Assembly: GCF_011839805.1 (NCBI RefSeq)
Contig: NZ_VWPY01000012.1
Span: 17,028 to 81,027, forward strand
DNA length: 64,000 nucleotides
From: Kineococcus rubinsiae
Lineage (GTDB): Bacteria > Actinomycetota > Actinomycetes > Actinomycetales > Kineococcaceae
Direction: 5' to 3'
Shown here: positions 33,301 through 43,340 of the stretch, piece by piece
How the letters are laid out: the number at the start of each line of letters is the position of its first letter
How positions within the stretch are numbered: position 1 is the stretch's first letter
Position numbers and translations under genes: made by a program
Notes under the pieces: generated by a model
Told to the model about the DNA's origin: nothing
The model's database searches: none
Seen by the model: the letters and a program-made list of their open reading frames with translations, nothing else

Positions 33301-34026
33301 TCAGAGCCGCCAGTCGACGCCGTCGCCGCCCTCGGCGCGCAGCAGCTCGTCCACGCGGGAGAAGGGCCGGGAGCCGAAGAAGCCGCGCGAGGCGGACAGC
33401 GGGCTCGGGTGCACGCCCTCGACGACCGGCACGTCGCCGAGCAGGGGCCGCACGGTCTGCGCGTCGCGGCCCCACAGCAGGGCCACGAGCGGGGTGCCGC
33501 GGCCGGCCAGCGCCCGCACGGCCGCGTCGGTCACGCGCTCCCAGCCCCAGCGCCGGTGCGAGCCCGACGCCCCCGCGCCCACCGTCAGCACGCGGTTGAG
33601 CAGCAGCACCCCCGAGCGCGTCCACGCGCTGAGGTCGCCGTGCGGCGGCGGGACGACGCCCGTGTCCGCGGCGAGCTCGCGGTAGACGTTGACCAGGCTG
33701 CGCGGCAGCGGCCGCACGTGCTCCTCGACGGAGAACGACAGGCCCACCGGGTGCCCGGGGGTCGGGTACGGGTCCTGCCCGACCAGCAGGACGCGGACGT
33801 CGGCGAAGGGTTGCCGGAAGGCGCGCAGCACGTCCTGGGGGGCGGGCAGCCACGGCGACTCCTCGGCGGCGAGGCGTGCCGAGAGGGCCCGCAGCTCGGG
33901 CAGGACGTCGCGCAGCGCGTGCGCCCAGCCGTCCTCGAGGCGGTCGATCCCCAGGCCCGCCGGGTCCTCGCCGGAGACCTGCTCCGCGGCGCGTGGGGTG
34001 CGTGGGGCTGGCGCGTCGGGTGGCAC
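33301..34026 (-). CDS. ung: Uracil-DNA glycosylase, family 1
   Basis: A 241-residue base-excision repair enzyme removing uracil from DNA. Signatures: [20 protein letters not shown] with catalytic Asp85, the uracil-binding [14 protein letters not shown] near residue 140, [11 protein letters not shown] near 180, and the DNA-intercalating loop [15 protein letters not shown] near 208 with the catalytic His. The N-terminal 30 residues are Pro/Ala-rich. GTG 34026 is chosen because a TAGCGT hexamer lies 8 bases upstream and no homologous residues precede it. Confidence 0.95.
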   Translation of the reverse strand: MPPDAPAPRTPRAAEQVSGEDPAGLGIDRLEDGWAHALRDVLPELRALSARLAAEESPWLPAPQDVLRAFRQPFADVRVLLVGQDPYPTPGHPVGLSFSVEEHVRPLPRSLVNVYRELAADTGVVPPPHGDLSAWTRSGVLLLNRVLTVGAGASGSHRRWGWERVTDAAVRALAGRGTPLVALLWGRDAQTVRPLLGDVPVVEGVHPSPLSASRGFFGSRPFSRVDELLRAEGGDGVDWRL

Positions 34027-34069
34027 GGGCGCCGACGCTACCCGGCCCCCGACGCGCGCACCCGGTGAA

Positions 34070-34098
34070 TGACACCGGTGTAGTCCACTGCCTACAGT
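34070..34098 (+). promoter_or_regulatory. Vegetative-type promoter for the DUF3263 gene
   Basis: TGACAC (34070-34075) and TACAGT (34093-34098) are separated by exactly 17 bases, a good match to housekeeping-sigma spacing. The -10 sits inside a small inverted repeat, CCACTG (34085-34090) and CAGTGG (34095-34100). Confidence 0.6.
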
Positions 34099-34102
34099 GG
34101 CC

Positions 34103-34135
34103 GCGGTACCAGAGGACAGCGGTACCAGGGAGGCA
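34103..34135 (+). repeat. Direct repeat in the DUF3263 leader
   Basis: GCGGTACCAG occurs at 34103-34112 and again at 34119-34128, a 16-base period; both copies contain the palindrome GGTACC. The array starts just after the proposed -10, where a repressor or tandem binder could block transcription. The second copy runs into the GGGAGG ribosome-binding sequence. Confidence 0.55.
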
Positions 34136-34143
34136 GGCGCGAG

Positions 34144-34512
34144 ATGGACTTCTCGGACGCGGCGGCAGCCGCGCAGGCGGCGCACGACGGCCGGGCGGAG
34201 GGCCCGCACGACGGCCCGGCGGGGCAGGACGGGCCGGACGGCACCCCCGGCCGCGCGGCCGACGGCCTGAGCCGGCGCGACGCGGAGATCCTCGCCTTCG
34301 AGCGCCAGTGGTGGAAGTACGCCGGCGCTAAGGAGCAGGCCGTGCGCGAGCTCTTCGACCTGTCGCCGACGCGGTACTACCAGCTGCTCAACGCCCTCAT
34401 CGACACCCCCGAGGCCCTGCGCCACGACCCGATGCTCGTCAAGCGGCTGCGGCGCATGCGGACCAGCCGTCAGCGCGCCCGCTCGGCGCGCCGGCTCGGC
34501 GTGCAGCCCTGA
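34144..34512 (+). CDS. DUF3263 domain protein
   Basis: 122 residues. An acidic/Gly-rich N-terminus of about 40 residues precedes the DUF3263 domain ([52 protein letters not shown]), a helix-turn-helix-like segment nearly confined to Actinobacteria. DNA binding is suspected for the family but I know of no proven function. The C-terminus is very basic. GGGAGG ten bases before ATG 34144. Promoter and direct repeats are listed separately. Confidence 0.88.
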   Translation: MDFSDAAAAAQAAHDGRAEGPHDGPAGQDGPDGTPGRAADGLSRRDAEILAFERQWWKYAGAKEQAVRELFDLSPTRYYQLLNALIDTPEALRHDPMLVKRLRRMRTSRQRARSARRLGVQP

Positions 34513-34688
34513 GCTCGCGCCAGCTCGCCGCGCGCCGCGGGGCGCACCGCACCCGGCGCGGCCCGGCGGGGGTCCTGCTGCTGGTGCTGCTCTGGCTCCT
34601 CGTCGCGGCCGTCGTGGTCGCGGTGGGCGCGCAGCTGCTCGGCGGGGTCGTCTCGACCGTGACGGGGCTCGTCGGCCGCGTCCTCTGA
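34509..34688 (+). CDS. Possible small single-span membrane protein
   Basis: An open frame of 59 codons directly overlaps the DUF3263 stop. It encodes an Arg-rich stretch ([16 protein letters not shown]) then a long hydrophobic helix ([20 protein letters not shown]) and a Val/Gly tail. The composition, with positive residues then a membrane span, is protein-like and unlike the reverse strand. No ATG, GTG or TTG is available: the first usable codon is CTG 34509, overlapping the upstream TGA. A non-standard start with coupling, or a missed frame fusion, are the options. Confidence 0.35.
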   Translation: MSSRQLAARRGAHRTRRGPAGVLLLVLLWLLVAAVVVAVGAQLLGGVVSTVTGLVGRVL

Positions 34689-34920
34689 GACCGTCCGCCC
34701 GCCCCGCCGGTGCGCCGGGGGCGAGCGCCGGCAGCAGATCATCCGGGCGAATCCGTGTCCGCCGGGGCCTCCGCAGCACTAACGTGTCGCTCGGTCGATC
34801 AGTCCGGTGCCCACCTCGGCTCCGGGCGTCGCCCACGGCCCTGCGGCCGCGGGCAGCGTGAGACCCGCCTCCGGTGCGGCCGGGGGCGTCCTCCGCTCGC
34901 TGCACCACCTGGAGAAGGCA

Positions 34921-35124
34921 ATGGCTCAGGGCACCGTGAAGTGGTTCAACTCCGAGAAGGGCTTCGGGTTCATCACCCAGGACGACGGCGGCGCCGACGT
35001 CTTCGTCCACTACTCCGCGATCGCGGCCGACGGCTACCGCTCGCTCGAAGAGGGCCAGCGCGTCGAGTTCGAGGTCGGTCAGGGGCAGAAGGGGCCGCAG
35101 GCCGAGAACGTCCGCGGCGTCTGA
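34921..35124 (+). CDS. cspA: Cold-shock domain protein
   Basis: A 67-residue single cold-shock domain that binds single-stranded RNA and DNA. RNP1 (KGFGFIT) and RNP2 (VFVHYS) are intact; the start [17 protein letters not shown] is canonical. GGAGAAGG lies just before ATG 34921. The 232 bases between the preceding frame and this start contain no gene I can support and would give the long 5' leader typical of cold-shock genes. A terminator follows at 35177-35204. Confidence 0.96.
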   Translation: MAQGTVKWFNSEKGFGFITQDDGGADVFVHYSAIAADGYRSLEEGQRVEFEVGQGQKGPQAENVRGV

Positions 35125-35176
35125 GGGCCGCACCCGGTCCGGCCCGCCCGGCACCGGCACTCCCACCAGCACCTCC

Positions 35177-35204
35177 GGCACCGTCCCGCCCGCGGGACGG
35201 TGCC
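35177..35204 (+). terminator. Hairpin terminator after cspA
   Basis: GGCACCGTCCCGC (35177-35189) pairs perfectly with GCGGGACGGTGCC (35192-35204), a 13-bp stem with a minimal loop, 53 bases after the cspA stop. Confidence 0.78.
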
Positions 35205-35275
35205 GTCGTGCGTCCGGGGGCCGGTGCCGGGGCGCGGGGACGGGGTCCGGCCGGGTGCCGGAGGACCCCCGGGGG

Positions 35276-35302
35276 TTTGCACTCACCCCCGTCGAGTGCC
35301 AA
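35276..35302. promoter_or_regulatory. CIRCE element 1 (HrcA operator)
   Basis: TTTGCACTC, a 9-base spacer, and GAGTGCCAA: eight of nine arm positions match the CIRCE consensus inverted repeat bound by the heat-shock repressor HrcA. It lies about 180 bases before the groEL start. Confidence 0.9.
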
Positions 35303-35310
35303 CATCAGTG

Positions 35311-35337
35311 CTGGCACTCTCGTGTGGAGAGTGACAG
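35311..35337. promoter_or_regulatory. CIRCE element 2 (HrcA operator), with extra half sites downstream
   Basis: CTGGCACTC, a 9-base spacer, and GAGTGACAG: a weaker second CIRCE copy, nine bases after the first. Two further GCACTC half sites follow (35337-35342 and about 35347-35352), the second as TAGCACTC. Multiple CIRCE sites before groEL2 are known in Actinobacteria. Confidence 0.82.
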
Positions 35338-35412
35338 CACTCGCTAGCACTCGACCCGGGAGTCAGATCTCCCGGTCGGTCCGGTGAGGCCCGCCGCTCG
35401 TGGGGGACGTGA

Positions 35413-37113
<1,701 letters not shown>

Positions 37114-37148
37114 GTCCAGCCACCACCCGCTAGACCCAGCACCACCCG

Positions 37149-37183
37149 CGAGGGCGGTCTCCCGATCCGGGAGGCCGCCCTCG
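37149..37183 (+). terminator. Strong hairpin terminator after groL
   Basis: A 16-bp stem (37149-37164 with 37168-37183) containing one G-T pair and a three-base loop, 36 bases after the groL stop. The stem reads CGAGGGCGG.CTCCCG on its 5' side. Confidence 0.88.
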
Positions 37184-37332
37184 TGGCGTTCCCGCCGCCG
37201 CGCCGGGGCCGATGACTTCCGCCCGGCGGTGCGGTCAGAGGAGGGGAGAGCAGCCCCGTCCGCCAGGAGAGCCCATGCGCAGCCCCGTTCCCGCCGCCCG
37301 GCACCCCCTGAGCCCGCCGGCGAGGTCGTGAG

Positions 37333-37707
37333 GTGGCGACCTGCGACGACGTGGCGCGCCTCGCCCTGGCGCTGCCCGAGACGACCGAGGGGGAGCGGCG
37401 CGGCGGCCGCTCCTGGTCGGTCGCCGGGGAGACCTTCGCCTGGGAGCGGCCGTTCTCGAAGGCCGACGTCAAGCGCTTCGGGGACGACCCCGTCCCGCCG
37501 GGCCCGATCGTCGCCCTCGTGTGCGAGGACCAGGGCGAGAAGGAGGCGGTGCTCGCCCAGGGGCGGCCCGGCTTCTTCGACATCCCCCACTTCTCCGGCT
37601 ACGACGCCTACCTGGTCGCGCTCCGGGAGGTGTCGGAGCAGGACCTCGCCGAGGCGCTGCAGGACGGCTGGGCGGCGAAGGCGCCGCGCCGGCTCCTGCC
37701 GCGGTGA
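37333..37707 (+). CDS. MmcQ/YjbR family protein (DUF419)
   Basis: A 124-residue protein with the YjbR double-wing fold pattern: CDDVARLALALPETTEGE at the start, FAWERPFSKADVKRFG, VALVCEDQGEKEAVLAQGRPGFFDIPHF, and YLVALREVSEQDLAEALQDGW at the end. The family is thought to bind DNA through its CyaY-like fold, but no function is proven. GTG 37333 is preceded by GAGGT. It stands alone between groL and the CofH-like gene. Confidence 0.85.
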   Translation: MATCDDVARLALALPETTEGERRGGRSWSVAGETFAWERPFSKADVKRFGDDPVPPGPIVALVCEDQGEKEAVLAQGRPGFFDIPHFSGYDAYLVALREVSEQDLAEALQDGWAAKAPRRLLPR

Positions 37708-37804
37708 CGGTCCGGGCGGAGCGTTCCGACGTGGTCGTCCGCCGGTCCCGTCGGCGAGCGGACGGGGGCGGGCGGGACCCGGGGGCCTGACATAGCCTGC
37801 GGGG

Positions 37805-38917
37805 GTGCCGCAGCCGTCCGAGACCACGACGTCCGCCGCGGTGGCCGCGGCCCTGCGCGCGGCGCGGGAGGACCCGGCGGGGCTCGACGACGCGCAGTAC
37901 GCCGCCCTGCTGGGCGCCGCGGGGGAGGACCTCGACTCCCTCGCCGCCCTGGCCGACGCCGTGCGGCGCGAGGCGGTCGGGGACACCCTCACCTACGTCG
38001 TCAACCGCAACCTCGACACGGGCGTCGTCGGCGCGGGCACGGCGCAGGCGCAGGAGCTCACCGTCGCCCTGGTCCGCGAGGCCGTCGCGCTGGGCGCGAC
38101 CGAGGTGTGCCTGCAGGGCCCGCTGCCGGCCGGGGCGCCCGCCGACGGCTACCTCGACCTGGTCCGGCTGATCGCCTCCGCCGCACCGGACCTGCACCTG
38201 CACGCCTTCCGCCCGGCGGAGGTCGCCGACGCCGCGGCGCGGCGCGGGTCGATCCCGCGGGAGTTCCTCGCCGCCGCCCGGGAGGCGGGCCTGGACTCGG
38301 TGCCCGGCACGGCCGCGCGCATCCTCGACGACGGCGTCCGCACGCTGCTCAACGGCGGCCCCGACCTGCCCGCCGCCCGCTGGCTCGAGCTCGTCGCCAC
38401 CGCCCACGAGGTGGGCCTGACCTCGACCGCGACGATGGTCTACGGGTCGGTGGAGACCCCGGCGCAGCAAGTCGCGCACCTGCGCACCCTCGCGGCGCTG
38501 CAGGACCGCACCGGCGGCTTCACCGAGTTCATCCCCATGCCCTTCGTGGCGGGCGTGAACGGGGTCCTGCCGCCGGAGCCGCGGCCCGCCGGCTCCCGGC
38601 GCGGCCCCGACGCCCGGGAGTCCCGCGCCGTGCACGCCGTGGCCCGGCTGCTGCTGCACGGGCGGATCGACCACGTGCAGGCCGCCTGGACGAAGCTCGG
38701 GCTCGACCTCACGGCCCAGGTGCTGGCCGGGGGCGCCGACGACGCCGGGGGCCTGCTGCTGGACGGCACCCTGCTGCCCTCGGCGGGCGCCGAGGCGGGC
38801 CGCGTCCTCGCGGTCGCCGACGTCGAGCGCCTCGCCGCGGGCCTCGGGCGCTCGGTGCGCCAGCGCACGACCGCCTACGGCGACGTCGCGCCGCAGCGCC
38901 CCGCGGTGGGGGCGTGA
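37805..38917 (+). CDS. CofH/FbiC-C-terminal homologue lacking the radical-SAM cysteine motif
   Basis: A 370-residue protein that follows the C-terminal half of FbiC along its length: the linker-like start (REDPAGLDDAQYAALL), GDTLTYVVNRNL near 60-70, GATEVCLQG near 98, LHLHAFRPAEV, LDSVPGTAARILDD, AHEVGLTSTATMVYG, TGGFTEFIPMPFV, HGRIDHVQAAWTKLG and GRSVRQRTTAYG. In CofH the VVNRN segment leads into CxxxCxxC holding the [4Fe-4S] cluster; here residues 71-84 (DTGVVGAGTAQAQE) replace a longer loop and no cysteine remains. The whole protein has one Cys (102). It cannot be a normal radical-SAM enzyme. GTG 37805 lies 6 bases after TAGCCT (leaderless type); the stop overlaps the monooxygenase start. 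Possible roles: scaffold for CofG, ligand-binding pseudoenzyme, or decaying gene. Confidence 0.85.
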   Translation: MPQPSETTTSAAVAAALRAAREDPAGLDDAQYAALLGAAGEDLDSLAALADAVRREAVGDTLTYVVNRNLDTGVVGAGTAQAQELTVALVREAVALGATEVCLQGPLPAGAPADGYLDLVRLIASAAPDLHLHAFRPAEVADAAARRGSIPREFLAAAREAGLDSVPGTAARILDDGVRTLLNGGPDLPAARWLELVATAHEVGLTSTATMVYGSVETPAQQVAHLRTLAALQDRTGGFTEFIPMPFVAGVNGVLPPEPRPAGSRRGPDARESRAVHAVARLLLHGRIDHVQAAWTKLGLDLTAQVLAGGADDAGGLLLDGTLLPSAGAEAGRVLAVADVERLAAGLGRSVRQRTTAYGDVAPQRPAVGA

Positions 38918-40410
38918 GCGGGCCGCCGCCCGCAGCACCGCCGTCCGCGGAGGAGCAGGAGGTCGACGTCGTCGTGGTCGGGGCGGGGTTCGCCGGCCTC
39001 GGCACGGCCGTGCAGCTGGCCCGCCGGGGCCGGGAGTCGTTCGTCGTCCTGGAGCGCGCCGCCGAGCTCGGCGGGACGTGGCGCGACAACACCTACCCGG
39101 GCGTCGCGTGCGACATCCCCTCCCACCTGTACTCCTTCTCCTTCGCCCCCAAGCCCGACTGGTCGCGGGTGTTCGCGCCGGGGGCCGAGATCCAGGAGTA
39201 CCTGCGCGACCTCGCCCGCGACGAGGGCGTGCTGCCGCACCTGCGCACGGGCGCCGACGTGCTCGCGGCCGACTGGGACGGTGCCCGCTGGCGCGTGCGG
39301 ACGACCGTCGGGACGTGGCGGGCGCGCGCGCTCGTCGTCGCGGTCGGGCGGTTGTCCGAACCCCGGTTCCCGGTCCTCCCCGGGCTGGCGGGGTTCGGTG
39401 GGGAGGTCGTGCACTCCTCGCGGTGGCGCGACGCCGGCCCGCTCGCCGGCCGTCGCGTCGGGGTCGTCGGGACGGGTGCCTCGGCGGTGCAGCTCGTGCC
39501 CGCCCTGGCGCGCGAGGCCGCGGGCGTCGTGGTCTTCCAGCGCAGCGCCCCCTACGTCGTGCCCCGCGAGGACCGGCCCTACAGCGCCGCGGAGCGGGCC
39601 GCGTTCTCCGCCGACCCGTCCCTGGCGCAGCGCCTGCGCGCGGAGCTGTTCGACCGCTTCGACGAGGGGATCGCCGCCCGCCGGGAGTCCGGCCCCGAGG
39701 TCGCGGAACTCCGCCGGCGCGCCCTGGACCACCTCGCGGCGCAGGTCCCCGACGCCGGCCTGCGCGCCGCCCTGACGCCGGACTACGAGGTCGGCTGCAA
39801 GCGGGTGCTGCTCTCCGACGACTACTACCCCACGCTGCAGCGGGCCGACGTCGTGCTCGAACCCGCTGCGCTGCAACGCCTGGAACCCGGCGTCGCGGTC
39901 GCCGCGAACGGTGCCCGGCACGAGCTGGACGCGCTGGTGCTGGCCACGGGGTTCCTCTCCACGACCCCGCCGTTCGCGGCCCGGGTCCGCGGCCGCGGCG
40001 GGCTGACGCTCGCCGAGCACTGGGCGCAGGGGATGGTCTCGTTCGCCTCGACGGTCGTGCACGGGTTCCCCAGCATGTTCGTGCTCGACGGCCCCAACGC
40101 GAGCCTCGGGCACAACTCCGCCGTGCACATGATCGAGACGCAGATCGGCTACCTCCTCGGCGCGCTGGACCACCTGGCCCGCGACCCCGCACCGCTGGAG
40201 GTCACCCGCGACGCGGAGCGCGCCTACACCGCCGAGGTCGACGAGCTGAGCGCGGCGACGGTGTGGCTGCGCGGCGGCTGCCGCAGCTGGTACGTCGACG
40301 AGCGCAGCGGCCGGCAGACGCTGCTGTGGCCCGCGTCCGGCCGCTCCTTCGCCGAGCGCAACGGCACGTTCGACCCGGCCCCGTTCGGAGCCAGGCCCGT
40401 CAGCTCCTGA
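38914..40410 (+). CDS. Flavin-containing monooxygenase, Baeyer-Villiger type
   Basis: A 498-residue FAD/NADPH monooxygenase. The FAD-binding GAGFAG motif is at residues 23-28, [19 protein letters not shown] near 52 is typical of Baeyer-Villiger enzymes, [11 protein letters not shown] near 160 fits the BVMO fingerprint FxGxxxHxxxW, the NADPH-binding [11 protein letters not shown] is near 185, and [10 protein letters not shown] near 335 is the late FAD motif. GTG 38914 overlaps the CofH-like stop as GTGA, so the two are translationally coupled. Substrate unknown; a link to the deazaflavin pathway is suggested only by position. It converges with cofG with an 11-base overlap. Confidence 0.9.
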   Translation: MSGPPPAAPPSAEEQEVDVVVVGAGFAGLGTAVQLARRGRESFVVLERAAELGGTWRDNTYPGVACDIPSHLYSFSFAPKPDWSRVFAPGAEIQEYLRDLARDEGVLPHLRTGADVLAADWDGARWRVRTTVGTWRARALVVAVGRLSEPRFPVLPGLAGFGGEVVHSSRWRDAGPLAGRRVGVVGTGASAVQLVPALAREAAGVVVFQRSAPYVVPREDRPYSAAERAAFSADPSLAQRLRAELFDRFDEGIAARRESGPEVAELRRRALDHLAAQVPDAGLRAALTPDYEVGCKRVLLSDDYYPTLQRADVVLEPAALQRLEPGVAVAANGARHELDALVLATGFLSTTPPFAARVRGRGGLTLAEHWAQGMVSFASTVVHGFPSMFVLDGPNASLGHNSAVHMIETQIGYLLGALDHLARDPAPLEVTRDAERAYTAEVDELSAATVWLRGGCRSWYVDERSGRQTLLWPASGRSFAERNGTFDPAPFGARPVSS

Positions 40411-41776
40411 GGAGCCCCGCCGTCCTCGGTCGCGGGACGGCGTCGGCGCGGGCGAGGCCCGTGGCCGGGTCGGCCAGCGCCGCGACCTGCTCGTGCAGCG
40501 CCGGGTCGATCCACCGGGTCCCGCCCGCCAGCGCGTCGAGCACGAAGCGCGGGTGGGCCGTGAGCCGCTCCGCGAGCCGGAAACCCGCTGCGGCGGTGGT
40601 GCTCGCGAGGTCGTCGATCTGCGGCCAGGGGCGCTCGGGGTTCACGTGGTCGGGCGTGAGCGGGGAGACCCCGCCCCAGTCGTCGACGCCGGCGTCCAGC
40701 AGCTGCGCGCGCTGCACGGGGTCGGAGAGGTTCGGCGGGGACTGCAGCGTCACGTCCGGGCCCAGCAGCAGCCGGGATACCGCGAGCGTGGCGAGGTACT
40801 CCTCGTGGCCGAGGTCGTCCGCGCCGCGCATGGCGGTGTCGTCCTTGGCGCGGAAGTTCTGGACGATCACCTCCTGCACGTTGCCGTGCACGCGGGCCAC
40901 GTCGCGGATCGCGAGGATCGACTCGATGCGCTCGGTGGGGTTCTCACCGATGCCGACGAGGATCCCCGTGGTGAACGGCACCGCGGCGCGGCCCGCGTCG
41001 TCGAGCACGCGCAGGCGCAGCGCCGGGTCCTTGTCGGGGGAGCCGTAGTGGACGCCGCCCGGTTCGCTCCAGAGCCGCGTCGCGGTCGTCTCGAGCATCA
41101 TCCCCATCGACGGGGCGACGGGGCGCAGCAGCTGCAGGTCGTCGTGCAGCATGATCCCGGGGTTGAGGTGGGGGAGCAGGCCCGTCTCCTCCAGCACGAG
41201 GACCGACAGGGCGCGGACGTAGTCCAGCGTGCTCGCGTACCCGTGCTCGTCCAGCCAGGCCCGCGCCTGCGGCCAGCGGTCCTCGGGGGCGTCGCCGAGG
41301 GTGAAGAGGACCTCCTTGCACCCGGCGGCCGCGCCGTCGCGCGCGATGGTGAGGACCTCCTCGGGGGAGAGGTACATCTGCTCGAGGCGGTGCGGCACGG
41401 TGACGAACGTGCAGTAGTGGCAGCGGTCCCGGCACAGCCGCGTGACGGGAACGAAGACCTTGCGGGAGTAGGTGATGACCCCCGGCCGGCCCGCCCGGCG
41501 CAGCGCCTCGTCGCGCACCGTCCGCGCCGGCCCCATCAGCTCGAGCAGGTCGTCGCCGCGCGCGTGCAGGAGGACCTCGGCGCTCGCGGCGTCGAGGTCC
41601 TGCCCCGCCCCGGCCGCCTGCAGGGCCTCGCGCAGCGCGGCCGGCGGCGGTGCGCTGACCTCGGGCTGGAACCGGCGGCGGCGGGGCACCGACAGCGCCG
41701 TGGGGGCGGACGGCTCCTCGGGACCGGACGCGGTGGCGGGACCGGACGCGGTGGTGGGCCGGGGCGCGAGGCTCAC
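40400..41776 (-). CDS. cofG: 7,8-didemethyl-8-hydroxy-5-deazariboflavin synthase subunit CofG
   Basis: A 458-residue radical-SAM enzyme that, with CofH, makes the F420 chromophore FO. The cluster motif is intact: [13 protein letters not shown] with Cys115, Cys119 and Cys122. Other family segments are [69 protein letters not shown] and [13 protein letters not shown]. It corresponds to the N-terminal half of FbiC and ends where the fused CofH would begin. A 40-residue Pro/Ser-rich N-terminal extension precedes the barrel. GTG 41776 overlaps the cofC stop as GTGA. Confidence 0.93.
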   Translation of the reverse strand: MSLAPRPTTASGPATASGPEEPSAPTALSVPRRRRFQPEVSAPPPAALREALQAAGAGQDLDAASAEVLLHARGDDLLELMGPARTVRDEALRRAGRPGVITYSRKVFVPVTRLCRDRCHYCTFVTVPHRLEQMYLSPEEVLTIARDGAAAGCKEVLFTLGDAPEDRWPQARAWLDEHGYASTLDYVRALSVLVLEETGLLPHLNPGIMLHDDLQLLRPVAPSMGMMLETTATRLWSEPGGVHYGSPDKDPALRLRVLDDAGRAAVPFTTGILVGIGENPTERIESILAIRDVARVHGNVQEVIVQNFRAKDDTAMRGADDLGHEEYLATLAVSRLLLGPDVTLQSPPNLSDPVQRAQLLDAGVDDWGGVSPLTPDHVNPERPWPQIDDLASTTAAAGFRLAERLTAHPRFVLDALAGGTRWIDPALHEQVAALADPATGLARADAVPRPRTAGLLRS

Positions 41777-42450
41777 GCGGGCTCCTCCTCGGGGCAGGGG
41801 TGCTGGACGGGGACGAGCGGGGCGCTCGCGGGCGGGACGGGGACGCAGGCCAGGGCCTCGCGCGTGCGCTCGCCCACGCCCAGGTCGAGCGCCTGCGACA
41901 GGGCGTCGAGGGTGTCGACGTCGCGGCGCAGCGTCGGCAGGGCGAGCCCGATGCGGCGGGCGCCCGCGGCCTCGTGGGCCGCGGCCGAGCCGCCGCCGAA
42001 GCGGTGTGGCAGGGGGCCGTCGCGGTGGGCCAGCAGGACGCTGCCCGAGCCCTCGGCGTCGGTGACCAGGGCGGGGCCGTCGACGTCCGCGGCCGCGCGC
42101 AGGGCGGCGCCCAGGTCCGCCGGGGTGAGGCAGGGCAGGTCGGCGACGAGGACGGCGACCGGGCCGGGGGCCAGGCTCGCGAGGCCGGCGGTGATGGCGA
42201 CGGACAGCCCGGGGGCTCCGGCGCTGACGGTGGCGGCGCCCGCGCGGCGGGCCTCGGCCGCGACGGCCGGGTCGTCGGTGACGCAGACGACCAGCCCGAC
42301 CTCCGGGGTGGCCAGGCACGCCGCGAGGCAGTCCAGGGCCATGGCGGTGGCGATGGTCCGGCGCTGCGCGGCGGCGAGGGTCAGGCGCGACTTGGCCTCG
42401 GGGCCCCCCTTGACCGGGACCACGACGCGCCAGCGGCTGCTCGCCTCCAT
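41773..42450 (-). CDS. cofC: Guanylyltransferase of F420 biosynthesis (CofC/FbiD)
   Basis: A 225-residue nucleotidyltransferase that activates 2-phospholactate or phosphoenolpyruvate with GTP for F420 tail assembly. Signatures: [15 protein letters not shown] near residue 10, [30 protein letters not shown] near 100, and [16 protein letters not shown] near 150. Coupled to cofG. ATG 42450 is preceded by AGACTT at 6 bases on the minus strand. The partner genes fbiA and fbiB are not in the window. Confidence 0.92.
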   Translation of the reverse strand: MEASSRWRVVVPVKGGPEAKSRLTLAAAQRRTIATAMALDCLAACLATPEVGLVVCVTDDPAVAAEARRAGAATVSAGAPGLSVAITAGLASLAPGPVAVLVADLPCLTPADLGAALRAAADVDGPALVTDAEGSGSVLLAHRDGPLPHRFGGGSAAAHEAAGARRIGLALPTLRRDVDTLDALSQALDLGVGERTREALACVPVPPASAPLVPVQHPCPEEEPA

Positions 42451-42560
42451 GCCGGGAAGTCTCCCCCACGCCCCGCGGGCCCGCGTCCCCGGTCCCCGCC
42501 GCTGCGCCCGCCCGTCCCCGCGCTCGCGCCGGGGGCGCGGGCGGTGCCTACGCTGGCGGG

Positions 42561-43034
42561 GTGGCGACCTCCCCTGCGACCGTGCGCGACTCCTCCCGGA
42601 CCTCCGAGCCCGCCCGGCGGGTCGTGCGCACCGCCGTGACGTCGCAGCCGCTCGTGGTCGAGGAGCACGCGGACCTCGTGGGCGACGCCGCCGCCGGGGC
42701 CGTCGTGACCTTCTCCGGCGTCGTGCGCGACCACGACCACGGCCGCCACGTGCTCGACCTGGAGTACGTCGGCCACCCCAGCGCGGGCGAGGTCCTCGAG
42801 CGGGTCGTCGCGGCCGTCACCGCCTCGTGCGACGTGGACGCCGTCGCGGTCAGCCACCGCCTGGGCCGCCTCGCGATCGGCGACTGCGCGCTCGCCGTCG
42901 CCGTGTCCGCGGCGCACCGCGCGGAGGCCTTCGCGGCCTGCGCCCGCCTCGTCGACGAGGTCAAGGAGCACCTGCCCGTCTGGAAGCAGCAGCACTTCGG
43001 CGACGGCACGTCGGAGTGGGTCGCCTGCCCCTGA
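42561..43034 (+). CDS. moaE: Molybdopterin synthase catalytic subunit
   Basis: A 157-residue MoaE, which with thiocarboxylated MoaD converts cPMP to molybdopterin. Signatures: GAVVTFSGVVRDHDHG near residue 50, LDLEYVGHPSAGEVL, SHRLGRLAIGD near 100, and KEHLPVWKQQHFGDG at the end with the catalytic Lys. A 25-residue hydrophilic N-terminus precedes the domain. GTG 42561 lies 6 bases after TACGCT (42549-42554), a leaderless type of start. Confidence 0.95.
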   Translation: MATSPATVRDSSRTSEPARRVVRTAVTSQPLVVEEHADLVGDAAAGAVVTFSGVVRDHDHGRHVLDLEYVGHPSAGEVLERVVAAVTASCDVDAVAVSHRLGRLAIGDCALAVAVSAAHRAEAFAACARLVDEVKEHLPVWKQQHFGDGTSEWVACP

Positions 43035-43040
43035 GGTGAT

Positions 43041-43067
43041 GCGGACCCGCGGCCCGGGCGGGTCCGC
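43041..43067. terminator. Bidirectional hairpin between moaE and moaD
   Basis: GCGGACCCGC (43041-43050) pairs with GCGGGTCCGC (43058-43067) over a seven-base loop, six bases after the moaE stop and 15 before the moaD stop. Confidence 0.78.
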
Positions 43068-43082
43068 TCCCGTCGGGAGGTC

Positions 43083-43337
43083 TCAGCCGCCCGCGAAGGG
43101 GGGCAGGACGTCGAGCGTGGTGGCCTCGCCGAGGGGGGTCTCGCGCCGCGCCGCCGTCGCGTCGAGCAGGAAGGACGAGGCGGCCAGGACGCGGGTCAGC
43201 GCCTCCCCGCCTTCGGCGCCGAGACGGTCGAGGAGGTCGCCCAGCGGGGTCGCGGGGCTCACCTCGACCCGGCGCTCCTCGGTGCCGGCCGCGGCGGCGG
43301 CCCCGGCGAAGAAGCGGACGGTCAGCTGCGAGGGCAC
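43083..43337 (-). CDS. moaD: Molybdopterin synthase sulfur carrier subunit
   Basis: An 84-residue beta-grasp protein ending in Gly-Gly (PPFAGG), the residue pair adenylated and thiocarboxylated for sulfur transfer to MoaE. The N-terminus LTVRFFAGAAAAAG and LDVLPPFAGG match the family. GTG 43337 has GGAGG seven bases upstream, located within the end of moaA; three bases separate the genes. Confidence 0.93.
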   Translation of the reverse strand: MPSQLTVRFFAGAAAAAGTEERRVEVSPATPLGDLLDRLGAEGGEALTRVLAASSFLLDATAARRETPLGEATTLDVLPPFAGG

Positions 43338-43340
43338 TGC

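Noticed and set aside
37980..38060. Loss of the CofH cysteine motif caused by a local frameshift
   Set aside because: The other forward frames of this stretch contain no cysteine codons, and the reading on both sides stays in one frame.
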